The notes under the pieces are model-generated. The model saw nothing but the letters and a program-made list of their open reading frames with translations, was not told where the DNA came from and made no database searches. This document shows, one piece after another, positions 61,434 to 64,000 of a DNA stretch of 64,000 nucleotides. Positions within the stretch are counted from its first letter, which is position 1. Every line of letters begins with the position of its first letter. The position numbers were made by a program, and so were the translations under genes. Source of the stretch: Sipunculus nudus (lineage: Eukaryota; Annelida; Sipuncula; Golfingiida; Sipunculidae); assembly GCA_026874595.1 (NCBI GenBank), contig CM049313.1, positions 39,956,659 to 40,020,658 of the forward strand. The letters are read 5' to 3'.

Positions 61434-64000
61434 CTACAGGTTCAAAATAAGCTTCCACAGGTAATTCAATTCCGTGTCTTGCTGTCATCATTTGCAGCGT
61501 GCTTCCTGATCTTCCTGTGAGGTCTCCTACACTCTTCTGATCGAGGGACTACATGTTGTTGTAGTTAAGGAATCTTAAAATCTTAACACTTCTGTCAATA
61601 AGTAAGTGATGTTCAAAGAACAGCGGTCAATTAATCATCTGTATCTCTTTGTAAAACCTCTAATGTTTAATATTAAGTGGTGTTATAAAACATCTAATAT
61701 CAAATTTTCCATCATGACCAAAATTTAGAAAGTCCTTTTTATCCTAATATTGAAGGTTTTATTTGTCCCTTGGTAAACAAACATAAGGTAGATGTTAACC
61801 AAACTGGGTTATCAGACTTCTAATTTTCATATCTCATGAACCCTGTCAAAAACACTGCTGCAAGTCTAACCTCATAATTATACCTGTCACTCCATGGATT
61901 CTTTGTTATAAACACGCAAGAAATCCTTTGAATACCTTATAAACTTGACAAAACTGATTCCACAGTGTATCTGCCGAGAGTAAGAATTATCAAGCCAACA
62001 AAGCAGGCATCAAGTTCATGCAATCAGCTGTGTATATATGGCATTATAAGCCCAAAATATCCTCCAGTGTGTCCTGTTATTATAAATTGAACAGTCATCT
62101 GGCTATTCATGTCGGTTTTTACCTTATATATGGCACATGAATATTTTACAGCTCTGCCTGTCAAACTGATGCAAACAGACATCACTGAACTCAATAACAC
62201 CGGACCAAGCAGAACATCAGCGACTCAAAACATTGCACACATGCAGGTTCTAATCATTAAATCACAACAAGGTTGTTTTTTAGAGTTCCTCACTATAGAA
62301 AAATTTTAAAATGCCTAAGTGCAATAACCTCAAATGCCAACCTAGTATTTTTTTATCAATGCAGACATATCCAATATAGCTTGTGTTTATGCTGCTGTTA
62401 AAATCCATATTGAGGCAGAGACGGCACTTAACTCTGTACGACCAGAGATAAACCAAAGATGATCCAATATAATGATAAAACCTGTGCTGAGCTGGAGGAG
62501 CATCCAGTGCAACTTCTATGTTGTAGAAGGAGTTATCAAGAAGAATCACAGGTGAAGCCAACATGGCAAGTAAAGTTGTTAAAGTTCATGATCCGTTTTG
62601 GCCAAATCAGCTTTCAAGAAAATCAATAAAGACAAACTATGCAATTCCACGAGGCAGTACGCGCCGAAGGAACTGTATTATACCCCTCGTGGACACCTCC
62701 AGCATCAGATGGTCCTTTCATCTCTCATCCGTGTACTCCATCGCCTGATGACATTAAATTGTTCTGCAAGACCAGATTGGGGGCTCTGCAGAGATTGGGT
62801 TAAGACCTGCTTATAATTAGAACATGTGATCCAGCACGGAGAGCTATCCCTTGTCAATGTACTCTTAACCTGCTTTAGATTAAAGCTCTATAATCTCCTT
62901 GGACACTTCAAAAGAAAGTAAAAATCACAGCACCCTGTATCAGTATGTATACTCTTCTTTATGCTGTCTTTTTTATCTTAGCGGACTTCAAAAAGGACCA
63001 GCTGTTGGATGAATACAAGTGTATCAGACATGTCAAGATGTGCTCCAAGTATACCATCCAGTGGCCTTCATAGCTTTGCTAGTAAAATAAAATGTAAGCT
63101 ATGTAAAACCAACCTTATTCCTATACTTCCTCACATATTTCAAATTTATGATGAAAAATCAATAATCTTGTAATCATATTTTAACAGTGAATGTATTGAT
63201 CTCTTGTTCAATAAAGACTGCCTATTATGTTACAAGGACTAAGCAGTCATGGTTCTTTGGGCCTTGCTGTCAGTGACACAAACAACATGCTGAGCTTCTA
63301 ATCAGGCAAAATTAAGCTGCAATGCGTGTCTTCAGGGCTTATAAGTAAATCTAATCTGGAAATGTCAGATGAAGTTAAAGGCAAGCCCACTGCTACTTGA
63401 TCTTTTGAGTTTTATACAATAAATGCTGCTATATGTCTGGGAACCTTTGCTGAGATGTTCTTATCATAAGAATCTTGCATCCAATCACACACCTGATGTG
63501 TTTCATCTTGCCAGCTAAACATGCTTTAACTTAAATTACTTGCAACCAGCGTTATCCTACCCCTGCTGTTTACAAGTCTTACCTATTTTGATTTTCTGCA
63601 CAGATATATCTTTAGGCATCATATTATTGATAAAGGTACACCTGTATCACTGATTATAATTCTTTAATTCCAATAATGGCCTGTCTGTTATGAACAATAG
63701 GATGTGAGAGATAGGGCTAATAAAATACACTTTTCCCCAAACATGAATCACTAATTGAGTGTTATCAAAATTTCCAGAAAACCATCCAATCTGAACCTTC
63801 AAATGAAGTTAATTTACAATTGACTCAACTCATGTGAACACACAGTTAATCCATACAGCTTCTAATCACTAACATGCTAGAATCCCTTGCTGCTGGACTT
63901 CCAAAATCCATTATATCAATATTAACCGGGTGTTCTGCTGGACTAGGGTTCATACCAGTACTCAGTATGTAAATGCAAAGAAAATATTTTTCTATTTCAT
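61434..64000. other. Sequence upstream of the last called exon, no supported feature
   Basis: Probably intron or 5' flank of the APBA gene. A minus-strand frame 62564-62280 (ASPVILLDNSFYNIEVALDA) has exon-like edges but no phase support. No CpG-rich promoter was recognised. Confidence 0.4.
62647..62692. repeat. Inverted repeat CCACGAGG / CCTCGTGG
   Basis: Perfect 8-bp arms at 62647-62654 and 62685-62692 enclose a CpG-rich 30-base spacer (cagtacgcgccgaaggaact). This could be a decayed transposon end like those at 15113 or 58628. No partner end was found. Confidence 0.4.

Noticed and set aside
62280-62564. Minus-strand frame with an exon-like segment around EVALDAPPAQHR
   Set aside because: The donor (gttttat) is weak, the phase does not join the tentative exon at 61279, and no family similarity is seen.

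Overview
This is an animal (eukaryotic) genomic window, almost certainly from a lophotrochozoan and most probably a mollusc. It is AT-rich, has large spliced introns, contains no bacterial-type gene clusters, and is packed with short non-autonomous transposons, minisatellites and (ACGG)n tracts of the kind common in bivalve and gastropod genomes. The organism call is inference from repeat style; the eukaryotic call is seen directly.

One protein-coding gene can be supported. It lies on the minus strand, runs through most of the window and leaves it at the left edge. It is a Mint/X11 (APBA, amyloid-beta precursor protein-binding family A) adaptor. Seven exons are solid because reading phases match at every junction: 60333-60218, 43734-43648, 33610-33173, 31144-31035, 28432-28402, 21989-21838 and 9646-9560. 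The first four encode a disordered, charged N-terminal region. A 31-nt exon encodes a basic linker. The last two encode the start of the PTB domain (RYLGSTQL, then TEVDLFVSTEKIMVLN). The rest of the PTB domain and the two PDZ domains expected of the family must lie beyond position 1, on the far side of an intron longer than 9.5 kb. A further upstream exon (61279-61129) and two in-frame microexons inside the PTB-encoding part (18430-18425 and 11655-11641) are tentative.

Everything else is intronic. From left to right it holds: a palindrome-rich transposon family with many AGGTGGCGCCACC boxes (2.1-5.0 kb and 47.9-49.1 kb); a related element (8.0-9.2 kb); a 41-bp tandem repeat made from the exon 9646-9560 splice donor (9.37-9.57 kb); an element with a core of about 180-bp repeats (13.4-15.1 kb); a 30-bp minisatellite (15.27-16.47 kb); degenerate CATTC-rich repeats (19.4-20.0 kb); a complete non-autonomous hAT element with its 8-bp target duplication (20.0-20.85 kb); an (AT)n tract; a TA-flanked inverted-repeat element (38.2-39.1 kb); a 43-bp minisatellite (46.2-47.0 kb); and a cluster of nested elements (51.5-58.7 kb).

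The two most notable observations are these. First, the 5' splice site of a conserved PTB exon has been amplified into five tandem copies. Second, five repeat families with unrelated sequences share one terminal design: a small 5' hairpin, then a copy of one arm of a 3' terminal hairpin that has a 3-nt loop and a defect in mid-stem. This suggests one non-autonomous transposon superfamily, possibly Helentron-like.
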